A DNA stretch of 64,000 bases from Chara braunii (GCA_003427395.1 BFEA01000076.1:2373418-2437417); one strand, 5' to 3'. Counted from the stretch's first letter, positions 1 to 10,295 are shown. Translations and numbers: made by a program. Notes: generated from the letters alone by a model not told the origin.

Positions 1-840
1 ACTAGCATGTGAGTGAAAAGCAAGATCTACACTACTCCAAATCACAAGTAATGAGCATGAGATCATCCATGAAAGAATCGGAGCATCTCCTACTAGCACG
101 TGAGTGAAAAGCAAGATCTACACCAGTCCAAATCACAAGTAATGAGCATGAGATCATCCATGAAAGAATCGGAGCACTACCTACTAGCATATGAGTGAAA
201 AACAAGAGTTTGAGTAGCCCCAATCACAAACATTGAACATGAGATTATCCATAGAAGAATCGAAGCACTACTAGCATACGAGTGAAAAACAAAAGTTACA
301 CTAGGCTATATCACAAGATTTGAGCAAGAGATCACCCATGGAAGAATCGGATCATCTCCTACTAGCATGTGAGTGAAAAGCAAGATCTACACTACTCCAA
401 ATCACAAGTAATGAGCATGAGATCATCCATGAAATAATCGGAGCATCTCCTACTAGCATGTGAGTGAAAAGCAAGATCTACACTAGTCCAAATCACAAGT
501 GATGAGCATGAGATCATCCATGAAAGAATCGGAGCACTACCTACTAGCATATGAGTGAAAAACAAGTAGCCCCAATCACAGAGATTGAACATGAGATCAT
601 CCATAGAAGAATCGAACACTACCTATTAGCATATGAGTGAAAAACAAGAGTTACACTAGGCTATATCACAAGATTTGAGCAAGAGATCACCCATGGAAGA
701 ATCGGATCATCTCCTACTAACATATGAGTGAAAAGCAAGATCTACACTAGTCCAAATCACAAGTAATGAGCATGAGATCATCCATGAAAGAATCGGAGCA
801 CTACCTACTAGCATATGAGTGAAAAACAAGAGTTTGAGTA
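1..840. repeat. 91-bp satellite in four-monomer higher-order repeats
   Basis: Nine and a half monomers begin with ACTAGCATRTGAGTGAAAA-like sequence at 1, 92, 183, 270, 361, 452, 543, 625, 716 and 807. Most are 91 bp; the third type is shortened to 82-87 bp. Monomers 1-4 and 5-8 match pairwise by type, giving a higher-order unit of about 360 bp. The last partial unit skips a type: monomer 9 resembles type 2 and monomer 10 type 3. The array begins before the window and breaks off at about 840 next to a purine tract. It is noncoding; the short ORFs in it are by-products of the repeat. Confidence 0.92.
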
Positions 841-1047
841 GCTTAATAGGAAGAAGAGGATGAGGACGAGGAAGAGGAAGAAGAAGAAGAAGGAGAAGTG
901 GAGAGGAAGAAGGGGAAGAGGAAGAAGATGAAAAAAATGAAGATGAAGAAGAATGAGAAGAAGAGGAGGAAGGAGAAGGAGAAGAAGAAGAAAAGGAGGA
1001 AGAAGAAGAAAAGGAAGAAGAAGAAGAAGAAGAAGAAGAAAAAGCAT
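841..1047. repeat. purine-strand GAA/GGA microsatellite
   Basis: About 200 bases are almost purely A and G on the plus strand, an irregular mix of GAA, GAG and GGA. It directly abuts the satellite end. Long Lys/Arg/Glu or Phe/Leu ORFs in every frame are composition artefacts. No function is visible. Confidence 0.9.
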
Positions 1048-1299
1048 TCTCTTCCTTCCACTCACCTTGTTGATGTCTTGGAGATGGAGTCTCACCCTTG
1101 ATGAGGCTTCTTCCTCCTTGCGCAAAACACCTTCGTGGCTATGACCTCCTTCTTCTTCAAGCCTCTCTCCTCCCCTTCTCAATCTCTCCCAAGTTACCAC
1201 AAACTCCAATCACCATAGTTATGGAGTCCTCCCCTCTAGGAGGGTTAATGAGACTCCCTCTATCCTCTCGCTCTTCCTCCTACCCAAGGGGCTATGGCG
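1048..1299. other. unassigned spacer
   Basis: Pyrimidine-rich sequence with many CTCC and CTTC runs. I see no conserved ORF, RNA gene or repeat boundary here. Confidence 0.4.
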
Positions 1300-2345
1300 G
1301 ATCACCTCCCTAGGGCCAGCTCACTTGGGCAGCATGGGCACCCCTCATACAATTGTGAAAGTGGCGGACTGAATTCCCAGCTTATGTAGGCTGAAACCAG
1401 CAGTCGGGCCAGCCCATGGGCCTCCCCGTGTACCTTGGGGTGAGCCGAGGTACCCCCAAGGCAAAATTCTACCACTAGGCCCTTCCGGAGGTACCCGGAC
1501 CTCTTTTTGGCAAGTACATGCAGTCCGAGTTGTTGGTACCAACTCGAAATGCCTCTTCACCTACTCCGACCTCTTTTTCACCTCACTAATGCTGCCCCCT
1601 TGGGTCCCAATGCCCAAGGGGCAACTTTACTTGAGAGAGAAAAATGCCTAGTGGGCCTTTTTCTCGATTTTTTCAGTTTGTACCCCATTTTTGGTAGGCC
1701 GATATATTTTTCCATGTAGCGGCGAATTCTCAGCCTTGGATCTGGCTGAGATCCAAGGCCAACAATATTCCGTGTCACCCCCAAGTAGCCCTTGCTTCAA
1801 TTTTGAGCCCCTAAGTCCACTTTTTCAATTTTTGGTGCATCTGGCTCTCTTTTTGGGCCAAATGCACAGTTTTGTTCCTTTCCCTCTTTTGTTTCATTCC
1901 ATTTTGGGCTGCCACCTCATTCCGGAGCTAGCCGTTTTGAGCTGGCCCACAAAAAACAGCGAGTTCCTCTCCACCATGAGATCTGATCTCAGATCCATGG
2001 TCCAAAAGAAAACCGGTCATTTCTCTTTTGCATTTTCTCTCATTTTCTTCTTTTTAATTCAGATTTTATTGAGATATGGCCCCAAGGGGCATATCTCTGC
2101 AATCCGGATTGCCCTCCCTCATTCTAGGAGGGATGAGGTCACAGTTGGGACCTGCCAGTCCCTACTGTGCAAGTCCCAATAGGCTGGCACACTCTCCCCC
2201 ACTCTTTTCTCCCTTTTTGTCTCATCCTCTCTCATTTTTCTCTCCTCTCTCATTTTTCTCTCATTTTTCTTTCTTTTTTCTTTTATTTCAGTTGTGCCAA
2301 GTGTCAAACTGTTGTGCACCCTCTTTCTAGGCCTTAGGGCCTCAT
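1300..2345 (+). repeat. dispersed repeat, copy 1 (inverted partner at 9480-10110)
   Basis: This stretch matches the reverse complement of 9480-10110 in several collinear blocks. One is the block around 1855-1925, with TTTTGTTTC and TTCCATTTTGGG runs; another is the TGGTACCA block near 1535; a third is the GTACCCCNAGG block near 1450. Divergence is high and there is no shared ORF. It contains a perfect 11-bp hairpin at 1733-1759. It may be a fragment of a noncoding transposon or LTR; I cannot name the family. Confidence 0.6.
1733..1759. other. perfect 11-bp inverted repeat
   Basis: GCCTTGGATCT and its exact reverse complement are separated by a 5-nt loop. It lies inside the dispersed repeat and could form a hairpin in either strand. 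No U-run follows, so it is not a terminator-like structure. Confidence 0.6.
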
Positions 2346-2424
2346 TCAAGGCCAGGTTCATAGCTGGTACTTGGTCGTTATATCTCGGATTTCAACAATG
2401 GCACCCCCATGCTCCCCCGCCGTT

Positions 2425-2528
2425 TGTCCCGTCGATGGTCCCCGACACTTAGTCCCGCCGGCGGTCCCCGACACTTAGTCCCGTCGGTGGTACCCAACAC
2501 TTAGTCCCGCCGGTGGTCCCCGACACAT
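2425..2528. repeat. 26-bp tandem repeat, 4 copies
   Basis: Four head-to-tail 26-bp units of the form NGTCCCGYCGGYGGTCCCCG plus ACACTT. The copies differ at a few positions. They are GC-rich and lie about 500 bp upstream of a TATA-like motif (TTATATATAG near 3019). Confidence 0.85.
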
Positions 2529-3169
2529 TTCGCTCCGGATGCCATTATTTTTGCTTAGTCTCACGTGGCCCCGGGTTCCTTTCCCCAAGGTGTCCCACGT
2601 CCCTTGGGCGCTCTGCCGCCCCACGGTGACCCCTCTCCCTTGTCTTTCTTGCGCCTTGCGCGCGCCGATGCCTTCTGTCGTGGGGCTTCCAACCGAGGCT
2701 CCCGTCGGCGGCCCCTATGTTAGGTCCTTGTTCTCTAGTTTCCCACGGCCTCCGGGCCCGTCCATTTCTCGACTTCCTCATTCTTCTGTCGCTGACGTGC
2801 TGTGTTTGCTCCGGGCCCGTCTTGTTGCATTCCAACGGCCCTCCCGGCCTCATACTATGTTCTACGTGCCCCTATTCTTGCGCTCACTCGCTCGTCGTCG
2901 CCGGTTCTCTCCCCCTGTGGTTTTCACCCCAAGGCCTCACTTCCTCTTGTGGCCTAATCCTTTGTCTTTTCTCTTTCTATCTTCCTTGCTCCAGATTTCT
3001 TTGTCGTGCACATTCTGGTTATATATAGTCTCTCGAGTGATGGGAAGTTATTCGGGACTCACCAGTCCCGACAATGGAACGTAAATAGTGGACGTAGAAG
3101 ATCCAGTGATAGGGTGAGGTGAGCTACTTCGACACCTTGGAACGGGGGGTGATCCTCCGAAAGGGAAGC
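2529..3169. other. unassigned GC-rich region upstream of GyA
   Basis: No stable ORF. There is a TATA-like ATATATA near 3020 and several CCC/GGG blocks. By position it could be the remains of the 5' LTR or leader of the decayed retroelement downstream. I could not find a matching LTR on the other side, so this is a guess. Confidence 0.25.
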
Positions 3170-3190
3170 TAGCGGCATGGTCGCCATCCT

Positions 3191-3448
3191 TTGAGGAAAG
3201 TGCGTGAAAGGGGGCTTTCGCACGAGGGTACGAGGAAAAGAATGAAAATTGTGATTGAAGAGACCCTTAGCAAGGAGTGGCTCAAGATGGGGTTACCCCA
3301 AAAGAAGAGAAGACACGAGGAGGATACCGAAGGTCTAATGGTAGTAGAAAGGGAGGCGGAAGTTGAGCTAGGAGTCAGCTTACTCCGACCTAAGGAGGGA
3401 TGGATTGATGAGCCGGAGATGTCTCTAGAAATCCCCGACTTGCTGTAG
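3191..3448 (+). pseudogene. GyA fragment upstream of RT (unrecognised)
   Basis: An 85-codon charged segment upstream of the RT remnant and in the position where a gag-protease end would lie. I see neither a DSG/DTG protease triad nor a CCHC knuckle. It ends at a stop about 30 bp before the next open frame. The assignment to the element rests on position and composition only. Confidence 0.35.
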
Positions 3449-3475
3449 CTCATTAAGTCCTTCAGGTACCACAAA

Positions 3476-4570
3476 GTGGGGGTAGACCCGACCGCGCTCG
3501 CCAGATCTGAAAGTGAGGTGAGGAAGGGCTATTGCTTGAATGGGAAGCTAGTCCATCGAGCTACGAGTGGTGACGATACCAGGACTCGTACCAGCTGTTC
3601 ATTTTGTAGAAGAAAGATCAGGGAAGGACGCATTCGCAAGTACAAGCCAGTAGGAAAGAAAAATAAGCCTGCCTCGATCCTATTAGAGACAACTAAGAAG
3701 GAGGTTATGACAAGAGATCAAGAGGTCCTTCGAGCGATCAGAGAAAGGCACGCGACAAAAGGGCACCACATACCAGATGAGGTGGCAGACACCATGAAGA
3801 TAGGAGTGGACGGGTTTCTGACAGAACAGGAGAAATGCCTGATCAAGGAAGCTTGTTAGGAGTTTCATTTAGCCTTCGTTTTTAATGATCACCATAAAGG
3901 GCGGCTAGATGCAAAGCTAATACCGCCCATTAGGATTCACACGGTGGAACACGAGTGTTGGAGTGACAAAGGATCGACATAAAATTTCAAAATCGTGGGC
4001 GAGGTAACGGATCCGCTAAGGGTCAAAATGACTTCCTTTAACACTGAAACTATGGCATAGCCATACGCGAACCGATGGTTTGTCTTTCGAAAGCCGAACA
4101 AGACCTTGAGATGGATATAGGATTTACAAAAACTGAACGTCGTGACTATCCAGGATGCGGGATCATTGCCCCAGGCAGACCAACTGGCAGAATCCCACGC
4201 AGGCTGGGGCATCTATTCTCTAATAGACATTTATTCCGGATATGATCAACTCCCGCTGGATGCGTGACATAGGCCTTATACAACCATGCACACTCTCATA
4301 GGCCGATTGCACATGCAGGTGACCCAGATGGGCTTCATGAACGCGATAACCAAGGGGTAGAGGAGGATGCTTGTAGTTGCCAGGGACATGTTTCCTGCGA
4401 AGTGCGAGCCCTACATTGACGACAACCCAAATAAAGGCGCCTAGGAAAAGGATGAAGCAAAGGTTCAACCTAGGATTCAAAAATTTGTGTGGGACCATCT
4501 AGAGGATATTAAGGAACTCCTTCGCCAGTTCTTCGTGTATAACGTCACGACCAACGGTTGGTCTTAAGAG
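3476..4570 (+). pseudogene. GyA reverse transcriptase remnant
   Basis: A readable open stretch (127 codons) leads into an RT that must be followed through several in-frame stops. Landmarks in order are the KYKP start region shared with the giant element pol, a WFVFRKPN block, LQKLN, YSLIDIYSGYDQ, the catalytic YIDD at 4412-4423 and KFVWDH. All match the giant pol in order and spacing. Stops occur after the first block and again before and after the YIDD. The enzyme would synthesise cDNA in the virus-like particle; this copy cannot. Confidence 0.75.
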
Positions 4571-4589
4571 CATTTAATTAGTTCCTGAT

Positions 4590-5150
4590 GTGAGCATCTT
4601 GAGTTTTCGTTGTGGATGGTATGGAAAAAAACCTGATCCGACCAAGACTGACAAGATCTCCCAGTGGCCAACGCCACTGAGGACGATAACTGAAGTAAGG
4701 GTTTTTTGGTGGGTTCTCGCATTTTGGAGGATTTTTATCCATGGGTTTGTCAGAATAGCGGAGCCTATCTGCGCCATGATTCGCGAGGAAGGGACAATGG
4801 ACTGGACCGAGGAACGCGAAGCTGCCACCCAGAAACTTCATTATATAGTGACATCGGGTCAGGTCACCCTAGCCGGTCCATGCTTTAATGACGAAGTGGG
4901 ACGACCATTTATCCTCGAGACAGATGGGGGGCACCTGGCCGTGGGTGGAGTCTTGATCCAGAAAGTGGAAGACAAAAGGGAAAGACCTATCAAATTTAAG
5001 AGTAGGACGTTGAACTCAGCAGAGAGGCGTTACTCTCAATTCAAGAAGGAAGTATCGGCCATCTTGCACTGCCTTAAGACTTTTCAGGCATATCTGTTTG
5101 GAAGGCGCTTCATATCTGACCAATGTTGCAGGAGCTCTAAAGAATTATAA
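4590..5150 (+). pseudogene. GyA RT thumb and RNase H remnant
   Basis: A 186-codon open segment. It begins with the post-palm block (KPDPTK, ISQWPTPLRTITEVR, FWRIFI) and continues into RNase H. There the first acidic motif appears as LETDGGHLAVGG, followed by ERYSQFKKE-like residues that supply the glutamate. It breaks at LFGRRF, just before the third acidic motif, where unrelated residues follow, so RNase H is truncated. The giant element holds the same domain intact. RNase H would degrade the RNA strand during reverse transcription. Confidence 0.75.
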
Positions 5151-5186
5151 GGGAGTGGAAAATGCGAGAAGTCCATAAACGCTTTT

Positions 5187-5555
5187 TTGGGTTACGAGGA
5201 AGGGATCCTGAAAGTGGACAATGAAATGACGAGTGAGGTATGCCCATCGGGTGAATTGTTAGTCTGGACACTGAAGAAGGGGCCGCCGGTCGTAGTTAAG
5301 GAACTCAGGAAAGGACCAATCACAAGACAGGGCCGCAGGGAAATGGACTACCGAAAAAAAATCGTTGGCCCAAGGGAAGAACTGATAGCACTGGCGGCCG
5401 AAGGAGGGCGGGAAGCCGTTATGAATATAATGGAATCTTGGGAATGGGGGGAGCGGCAGTACCTGATAAACCAAGCTCAGAACGGGCAAGGGGGTTACCG
5501 GGAGGAGGAGGAATTCTTCTACGTAAAGTTGTATGATGGGATTTTTAAACCACCA
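5187..5555 (+). pseudogene. GyA linker between RNase H and integrase
   Basis: About 120 charged codons occupy the place of the acidic linker that precedes the integrase zinc finger in the giant element (45128-45500). The open frame runs straight into a long A tract, so its apparent Lys-rich end is spurious. No motif is recognised. Confidence 0.45.
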
Positions 5556-5574
5556 TTACCTCCGAGCCTATTTT

Positions 5575-5660
5575 TGCCGACCCTGAATTTCACTGTGCAC
5601 CGAGTTTTGCTGAGCCTGGGTCCAATTGTATTTTCTTTTCTGGTACCTGTCGAAAAAGGG

Positions 5661-5742
<82 letters not shown>

Positions 5743-6390
5743 CAAAGACGTATACAGAACATTGGGTACACGTGAGAGTCTGTCAAAGGGCGTTACTGCC
5801 CTCAGCAAAACATGACAATAGGAAAAAAAAAAAACAAAAAAAAGGAAAAAGAGCAACCACTCTTTGGAAGTGAAAGCAGTTGGATACAAAACATTGGGCA
5901 TAAGTGAGAATATGCCCTCCCAACGGGCGTTACAACCCTTGGCACACACGGATGTACTGGGGAAAAAAAGCAGAAACAGCAACGACTCTTTGGACGTAAA
6001 AGCAGCTGGATACAGAATCTTGAGGCCATGTGAGAGTGCCCCGTTGGTTGCAAGTGTTAGTTGTCCGTGGAAACCGCCCTGCCTCGTCAGGGCACTAAAA
6101 CTAACTTAGAAGAAAGAAATAAAAAAAAAAAAAAAAACAAAAAATGAATCTATTGATGATTCTGGGCAGATGCATTCCTGGAGGCAATGTTGTGAGCACA
6201 CTTTGTTCATGGCTTTCCTTGACATCCTTCCTTTCAACTCGGCAATTTGTTTTTTTTTCTTTTTTTTTCTTTTTTTTTTCTCCGATCGAGCCCAAATGTT
6301 TTGTTCTTGCCAACCCTCGCTTGGACCCCCGAACTTTGCGGTTGACTGCATTTTCCCGAATGGGACTACAGCTTGGAAAGGTAGTGTTGG
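5575..6390. repeat. A-tract and diverged tandem repeats inserted in GyA pol
   Basis: An uninterrupted 81-nt A run (5661-5741) is followed by about three diverged units of 126-132 bp, each with a GGATACARAA-type start near 5749, 5881 and 6007. After these come a second A-rich stretch (6117-6138) and a T-rich stretch (6247-6281). The block separates the RNase H and integrase parts of the pol, so it is an insertion. The A tract would suit a retroposed tail, but I find no target duplication. Confidence 0.6.
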
Positions 6391-6405
6391 TTTAAGGAAA
6401 TCGGG

Positions 6406-7077
6406 TTGGTGCTAGTGGAGAACAAGCAGACCGGGGCGGTCAACCTAAAAGCGAGGGAGGAAAGTGGAAAGTATGCATTGAAGAATGGGCACTTGTTCAA
6501 AAGGGAGGAAGGATCCATGCCCCGACGGGTCGTATGCGGGAGGTCTCGACAACTGGACATAATCCAGGCAATGCAGGATGGGTTGGTTGGGGGTCATCGG
6601 TCTTCAAAGAGGATGTTGGTAAAGATAACACCACTTTACTTTTGGTCGGGAATGGGGAGCATGGTGGCCACTTATTACCAAACCTGCTTAATCTGTCAAG
6701 AACTAAGTTCAACTCACGTATTCAAACCTTTGAGGCCCACGCGCGTGTGGGGGCCAGGCCACCTGATCCACCTTGACCTAGCCATTCGCACTGTGTCCAC
6801 GGAGGGGTATAGGTATATCCTCAATGCGAGAAATAACCTAAGTGGCTTTGTGGAAGCCGTAACCCTCAAGAGGAAGACCGGTAAGGGGGTGGCAAACTCG
6901 GTTGAGGACTTCTATTTAAGGCATCCGTTCATCAGGAGGTCTATAACAAACAACGAGACAAAATTTGAGAACCAAAAAGTCCTAAACATGTTTAAAAGAC
7001 TTTGCGAGCAATTAAGGTTATTGAGTCGTACCACCCTGAAGCCAATGTGCCTGTGTAAATGGGACACCAGACCTTGA
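6406..7077 (+). pseudogene. GyA integrase N-terminal and core remnant
   Basis: A 223-codon segment. It carries the HHCC zinc finger (GGHRSSKR then TCLIC) and the first catalytic Asp in HLDLA. The core block GYVEA appears here as SGFVEA. The second catalytic motif, normally D-R-G-S-E-F, reads NNETKFE, so the Asp is lost. The third (Glu) block is garbled. The integrase would insert the cDNA into chromosomes. The giant element shows the complementary defect: first Asp lost, second and Glu kept. Confidence 0.75.
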
Positions 7078-7620
7078 AGAACACGATCGCGAAGTTGGCA
7101 GGGAAGTTCTCAGAGAACGTGGCCCCGAAAAGGACCACGGGATGTATTTTAGTAAAACTTTGGTTTGGGAGGGAGATTGACTTTTCAATGGAAGCCTTAG
7201 TACCTACCTGGAACAGACTTGACGATGATTTGCACCCGACGACGAAAGAGTTAATTGAGGCCAGGTCCCAGCAGGTCCTTAGCAATGAGGAAGCAATGAA
7301 GGTGATGTCTATGGAGTCCTCAGTAGCAGAATGAAGTAAATGGCAAGGTGGGACCAAATAAAAAGTATCGGAAAACAACTGCTTCAAGTGGGGGAGATGG
7401 TGTTGGTTAGGAATTCGGCACTCGAAAGCACATGGTCGCGTCAGTTGGGAAGGCGGTTCAAAGATCCATATCGGGTGGCTAAGCGGGTTGGATTGAACAC
7501 TTTTGAGCTAGAAGATTTGGACGGGGTTGGTCTAAAGGGCCCTTTCCTTGCGAGCGGCTGGTTAGGTTTCTGAGCCGGGATCCGGTGGAACAATGGCTAC
7601 AAGAGGCCCAAGACAAGGAG
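7059..7620 (+). pseudogene. GyA integrase C-terminal remnant
   Basis: Two short open pieces in shifted frames match the giant-element integrase tail. They are an RTTG...WFGRE block (giant: RTTGYAPFTLWYGR) and then VGEMVLVRNSALESTW...FKDPYRV (giant: IGHVVLLFDSSLET...WLGPYRI). The second is the GPY/F-type C-terminal module. At least one frameshift separates them. Confidence 0.65.
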
Positions 7621-7739
7621 AATGAAGACCCAATAGACTGAGCGTTGGCAGAGGATCTTATCTATAATATGCTTCGTCTTGTTTTGTGGTAATCGCATGA
7701 TACACGTGAGAGGGAGCGCATGGGCTGTATGGCAAGGGG

Positions 7740-7900
7740 GCAAAGGGTGCTTGCGTCTTCGGACAATGTACAATAGTTTATGTGTGGGGGAGTTGTGGAT
7801 TGTGCACTACTGGGGTGCATTTGTCTTGGCGCAATGTACTATTGTTTTTATGTGGGGAGTTGGGGGTTGCACAATATTAGGGTGATGAGCGCTTTGGGGC
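7740..7900. repeat. imperfect short duplication after GyA pol
   Basis: Two diverged copies of a TGTACAATAG/TGTACTATTG...GTGTGGGGAGTTG block with TTGTGCACTA or TTGCACAATA follow each other. They are noncoding and of unknown origin. Confidence 0.4.
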
Positions 7901-7959
7901 AGTGTGTATGGGGGAGCGAGGCTTAGATTTTGTTTTGTGCGTATGATTGTTTTGCATTG

Positions 7960-8640
7960 TGAATAAATGAATAAAAGGTTTTGGACCTAAGGAAGGAGGG
8001 GAAAGAAAAAAAACAGAGGTGGAATTTGACAACGAGAACGATCTCAACTGGGCTAACATACTAGGCAGGGAAGTGGGTGAGTCACAAGGGACCTCAGAGA
8101 GGAAACAAAAGAGGAGGTTGGTCGTAGGCCCTGAATCTAAGCCCACGTATAACCAGAAAAAGAGAAAAGCATGTTGTAGGATGCGCTTGCCAGTCAAGGA
8201 AGATGAGAAGAGAGAAATAAGGCATGAGGATGACAATGAGGGAGAAGAAGTGGGCCCAGAGAAAGGAAGTGGAAAGAAAGAGGAAGCATTTCAGGACATT
8301 ACCAGTGAGGAGGAAGAAAGCCATGGGGAGGAGAATGGGCAGTAAAAAGGGAATCATTGCAAGCAACACGACGTGGAGACAGAAAGTGAGGGTGAGGATA
8401 GTCAAACACAAGAAAGGCAAAATAAAGGGTTGGAGGAGATCCTCGCCAAATTACTGATATCAGTCGTGAGGAAGATGCAGAGGAAGTAACCAAACCTGAG
8501 GACGGGGGACCTGATTTTGACACCATCGAGGAAAAACCTACTAAGTGGGAAGAGGAATTTGGACATTCGTACAGTCAATGGTTCGAGCAGCGGACCAGTG
8601 TACTTCGGTATATAGCTGAATTATCAAGGTCAGAAGGATG
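7960..8640 (+). pseudogene. acidic post-integrase ORF of GyA
   Basis: Two open stretches in different frames (8019-8345 and about 8430-8639) have a biased, coding-like composition: Glu/Asp/Lys-rich, with a W-E-E-E-F and Q-W-F-E-Q segment in the second. They lie downstream of the integrase in the same orientation. I recognise no domain. It may be the accessory or envelope-position ORF of the element, or captured sequence. Confidence 0.35.
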
Positions 8641-8811
8641 AGGAGGAGGGGTGAGCCAATCACGCCTTTGGATTTCCACAACGAGGAAACACTTGAGTGG
8701 TTCGCTGAAAAGAAAAAAGAAATACTTGCTCATGGACTTGGTTGGGACGAGCTCTCACGATGGGAAGAGCTAGAGGAGGCCAAAATACGAAAGACCAACG
8801 AAAAATTTTGA
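8638..8811 (+). CDS. small 57-aa ORF, unknown
   Basis: An ATG-initiated ORF overlaps the end of the acidic segment by an ATGA-type junction and keeps the same charged composition (LEWFAEKKKEIL, WDELSRWEELEEAK). It looks helical. It could be the displaced tail of the acidic post-integrase protein rather than a separate gene. Confidence 0.3.
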   Translation: MRRRGEPITPLDFHNEETLEWFAEKKKEILAHGLGWDELSRWEELEEAKIRKTNEKF

Positions 8812-8870
8812 GATATGTATTGGGCTGACGAGATAAGGGGGTTATGAGCATGGGTTGTATGTAAGAGGGG

Positions 8871-8901
8871 AAGACGATTGATTACCCGTAGCAATCGTCT
8901 T
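8871..8901. other. 10-bp perfect hairpin
   Basis: AAGACGATTG pairs exactly with CAATCGTCTT across an 11-nt loop. It lies just past the last GyA ORF and about 40 bp upstream of a CTATTTAAG TATA-like motif. A place in a 3' LTR of GyA is possible but unproven. Confidence 0.55.
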
Positions 8902-9479
8902 TGTGTATAACCTGGTTATCGGGCAATCCTTCCTATTTAAGGCAGATTGATGACAATCATTGTAAATATTGCTACATTTGCATAAGCTACCTTTTTAGAG
9001 ACGTTCAATTAGAGACAGTAGTCGCTATGATAATAGGATGAGAATTGGGAAGACAACCTCGATGGGACTTTGGGGAGTCATTCTGTTTTATGAGAAGAGA
9101 CTATTACAGTACTTTGTACAAATGGAACAATCGTCGTTGCCCCCCAACTGAGTGAATTGTGGAAAAGTCTTGAGGGAGGTTAGGGAACCTATGGGTGAAG
9201 GGACATGAAATCTCCCTTCCCTAGGAGCCTAATCCGACTAAGTCATGATGAGCCTGGAAATGATAAAGGTCTGAGGGTCAGAGAGAGAGGTGAGGGGAAC
9301 AAGCTCTAAACCTGGGTAATGGTTGAACGACCGGGTGGGCTAGCGCTACTTGAGAATGCAAGCCTCGACATGAGCGCTAGACGCCAAGCCGAGTGTATGC
9401 GTGTTACAGCAACAAGCCTTGTCAATGGTATGATGACGGGAAATGCACCTCTAAATGTCTAAAAATGGCCAACTTCTAA
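8902..9479. other. unassigned spacer after GyA
   Basis: No ORF or repeat was recognised beyond the TATA-like motif near 8932. It may include the GyA 3' LTR. Confidence 0.25.
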
Positions 9480-10110
9480 CCCCGAGATACAGGTGTGATG
9501 AAGGGACATGATCAAATGGTCATTTTTTTGTAATGCCAACACAAACGGCCAACTATGGAATGCGTTGGCAACCCAAAATGGAAAGAAACAAAAGAAGGAA
9601 AGAAACAAAACAGTGTACTTGGCCAAAAACGATGGCCAAATTGGGGCTCTTGGATTAGATCTGGCCTTGGATTTTGGGCAGATCTATGGTCCGAGATGCA
9701 CCGAGGTATAAGATGTACCTTGGCCCACTCATTTTTGAATGGGACTTGAGAAAATTGAAGAAAAGGCTCAAAAGGCCTTTTCTTTTCAACCGAGGCTGCC
9801 CCTTGATTATTCGGAATCAACTTCTGAAGGTGAAAGTAAAGCATAGAGTGGCCACAAAGGTGATCAGAGCTGGTACCAATCACTCGAAGTGCATGTATCT
9901 GACCAAAATAGGGCCCAGGTGCTTTCGGAGAGGCCCATGGGTGAGATAGGACCTAGGGGTACCTCAACTCACTTTGGGCACATGGGAGAGGCCTATAGGC
10001 GCGACGTTTTGGCCCTAGTATGGGGTAAGTCAGGAGTTTCAGCGGTACATGTGGTTTGCCCGACAACCACGGTACGAGACGCCTACGGACCTAGGTACGG
10101 ATGACATCAT
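9480..10110 (-). repeat. dispersed repeat, copy 2 (inverted partner of 1300-2345)
   Basis: The reverse complement of this segment aligns block by block with 1300-2345, including the TTTTGTTTC/TTCCATTTTGGG run and the TGGTACCA block. The two copies therefore sit inverted on either side of GyA. Similarity is clear but interrupted by indels. There is no coding content. Confidence 0.6.
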
Positions 10111-10222
10111 CTGGCGGTCGGGAGTCTGGCCAGTAGGCCAAGACGAGGGTTTGGCTTGAGTTGGTGGGCCTAACCACGGCGCCAAAACTGTTTTTATAAA
10201 ATTTTGCATCTGCTCAGTTCAA

Positions 10223-10295
10223 GCTTGGGCTTAGCCCCATTGGTTACGGTACTGGACTTCCAAAACGACAGGTTTGGGGATCGAGGTCAACAAGC
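10223..10295 (+). other. tRNA-like / SINE-like pol III promoter block
   Basis: Seventy-three bases begin GCTTG and end CAAGC, which pair as an outer stem. An A-box-like TAGCCCCATTGG and a B-box-like GGATCGAGGTC sit at about tRNA spacing. The anticodon and T stems do not fold properly, so this is not a working tRNA gene. It may be the head of a tRNA-derived SINE or a chance match. Confidence 0.3.

Larger units (their letters stand above)
3170..8830 (+). mobile_element. GyA: decayed Ty3/gypsy retrotransposon
   Basis: A plus-strand gypsy-type pol in the order RT, RNase H, spacer, integrase can be followed through multiple frames from about 3480 to 7620. Its RT wording (SGYDQ, YIDDN, KFVWDH) closely matches the polymerase of the giant element at 43448-46738. 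The two therefore belong to one lineage, distinct from the GYHQI/YLDD chromoviruses elsewhere in the window. Stops, frameshifts and an insertion (5575-6390) mark it as dead. No LTR pair was recognised, so both boundaries are approximate. Confidence 0.75.

Noticed and set aside
1-840. CRISPR-like array
   Set aside because: Repeats are contiguous 91-bp monomers without unique spacers. It is a satellite in eukaryotic sequence.
843-1209. Long ORFs rich in Lys/Arg or Leu/Phe
   Set aside because: They read through a purine microsatellite, which is open in all frames because it lacks T on one strand. Composition artefact.
3476-3859. A -1 frameshift site in GyA like that of GIANT
   Set aside because: The segment upstream of RT is already in one open frame and has no U UUU UUA heptamer at the matching place.
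5568-5982. Poly-Phe and poly-Lys ORFs around 5660-5741
   Set aside because: Translation of an A homopolymer.
8871-8901. Rho-independent terminator
   Set aside because: A good hairpin but no T-run after it, and the sequence is eukaryotic.
10223-10295. Functional tRNA gene
   Set aside because: Anticodon and T stems do not pair, and the acceptor stem holds only five pairs. Kept only as tRNA-like.
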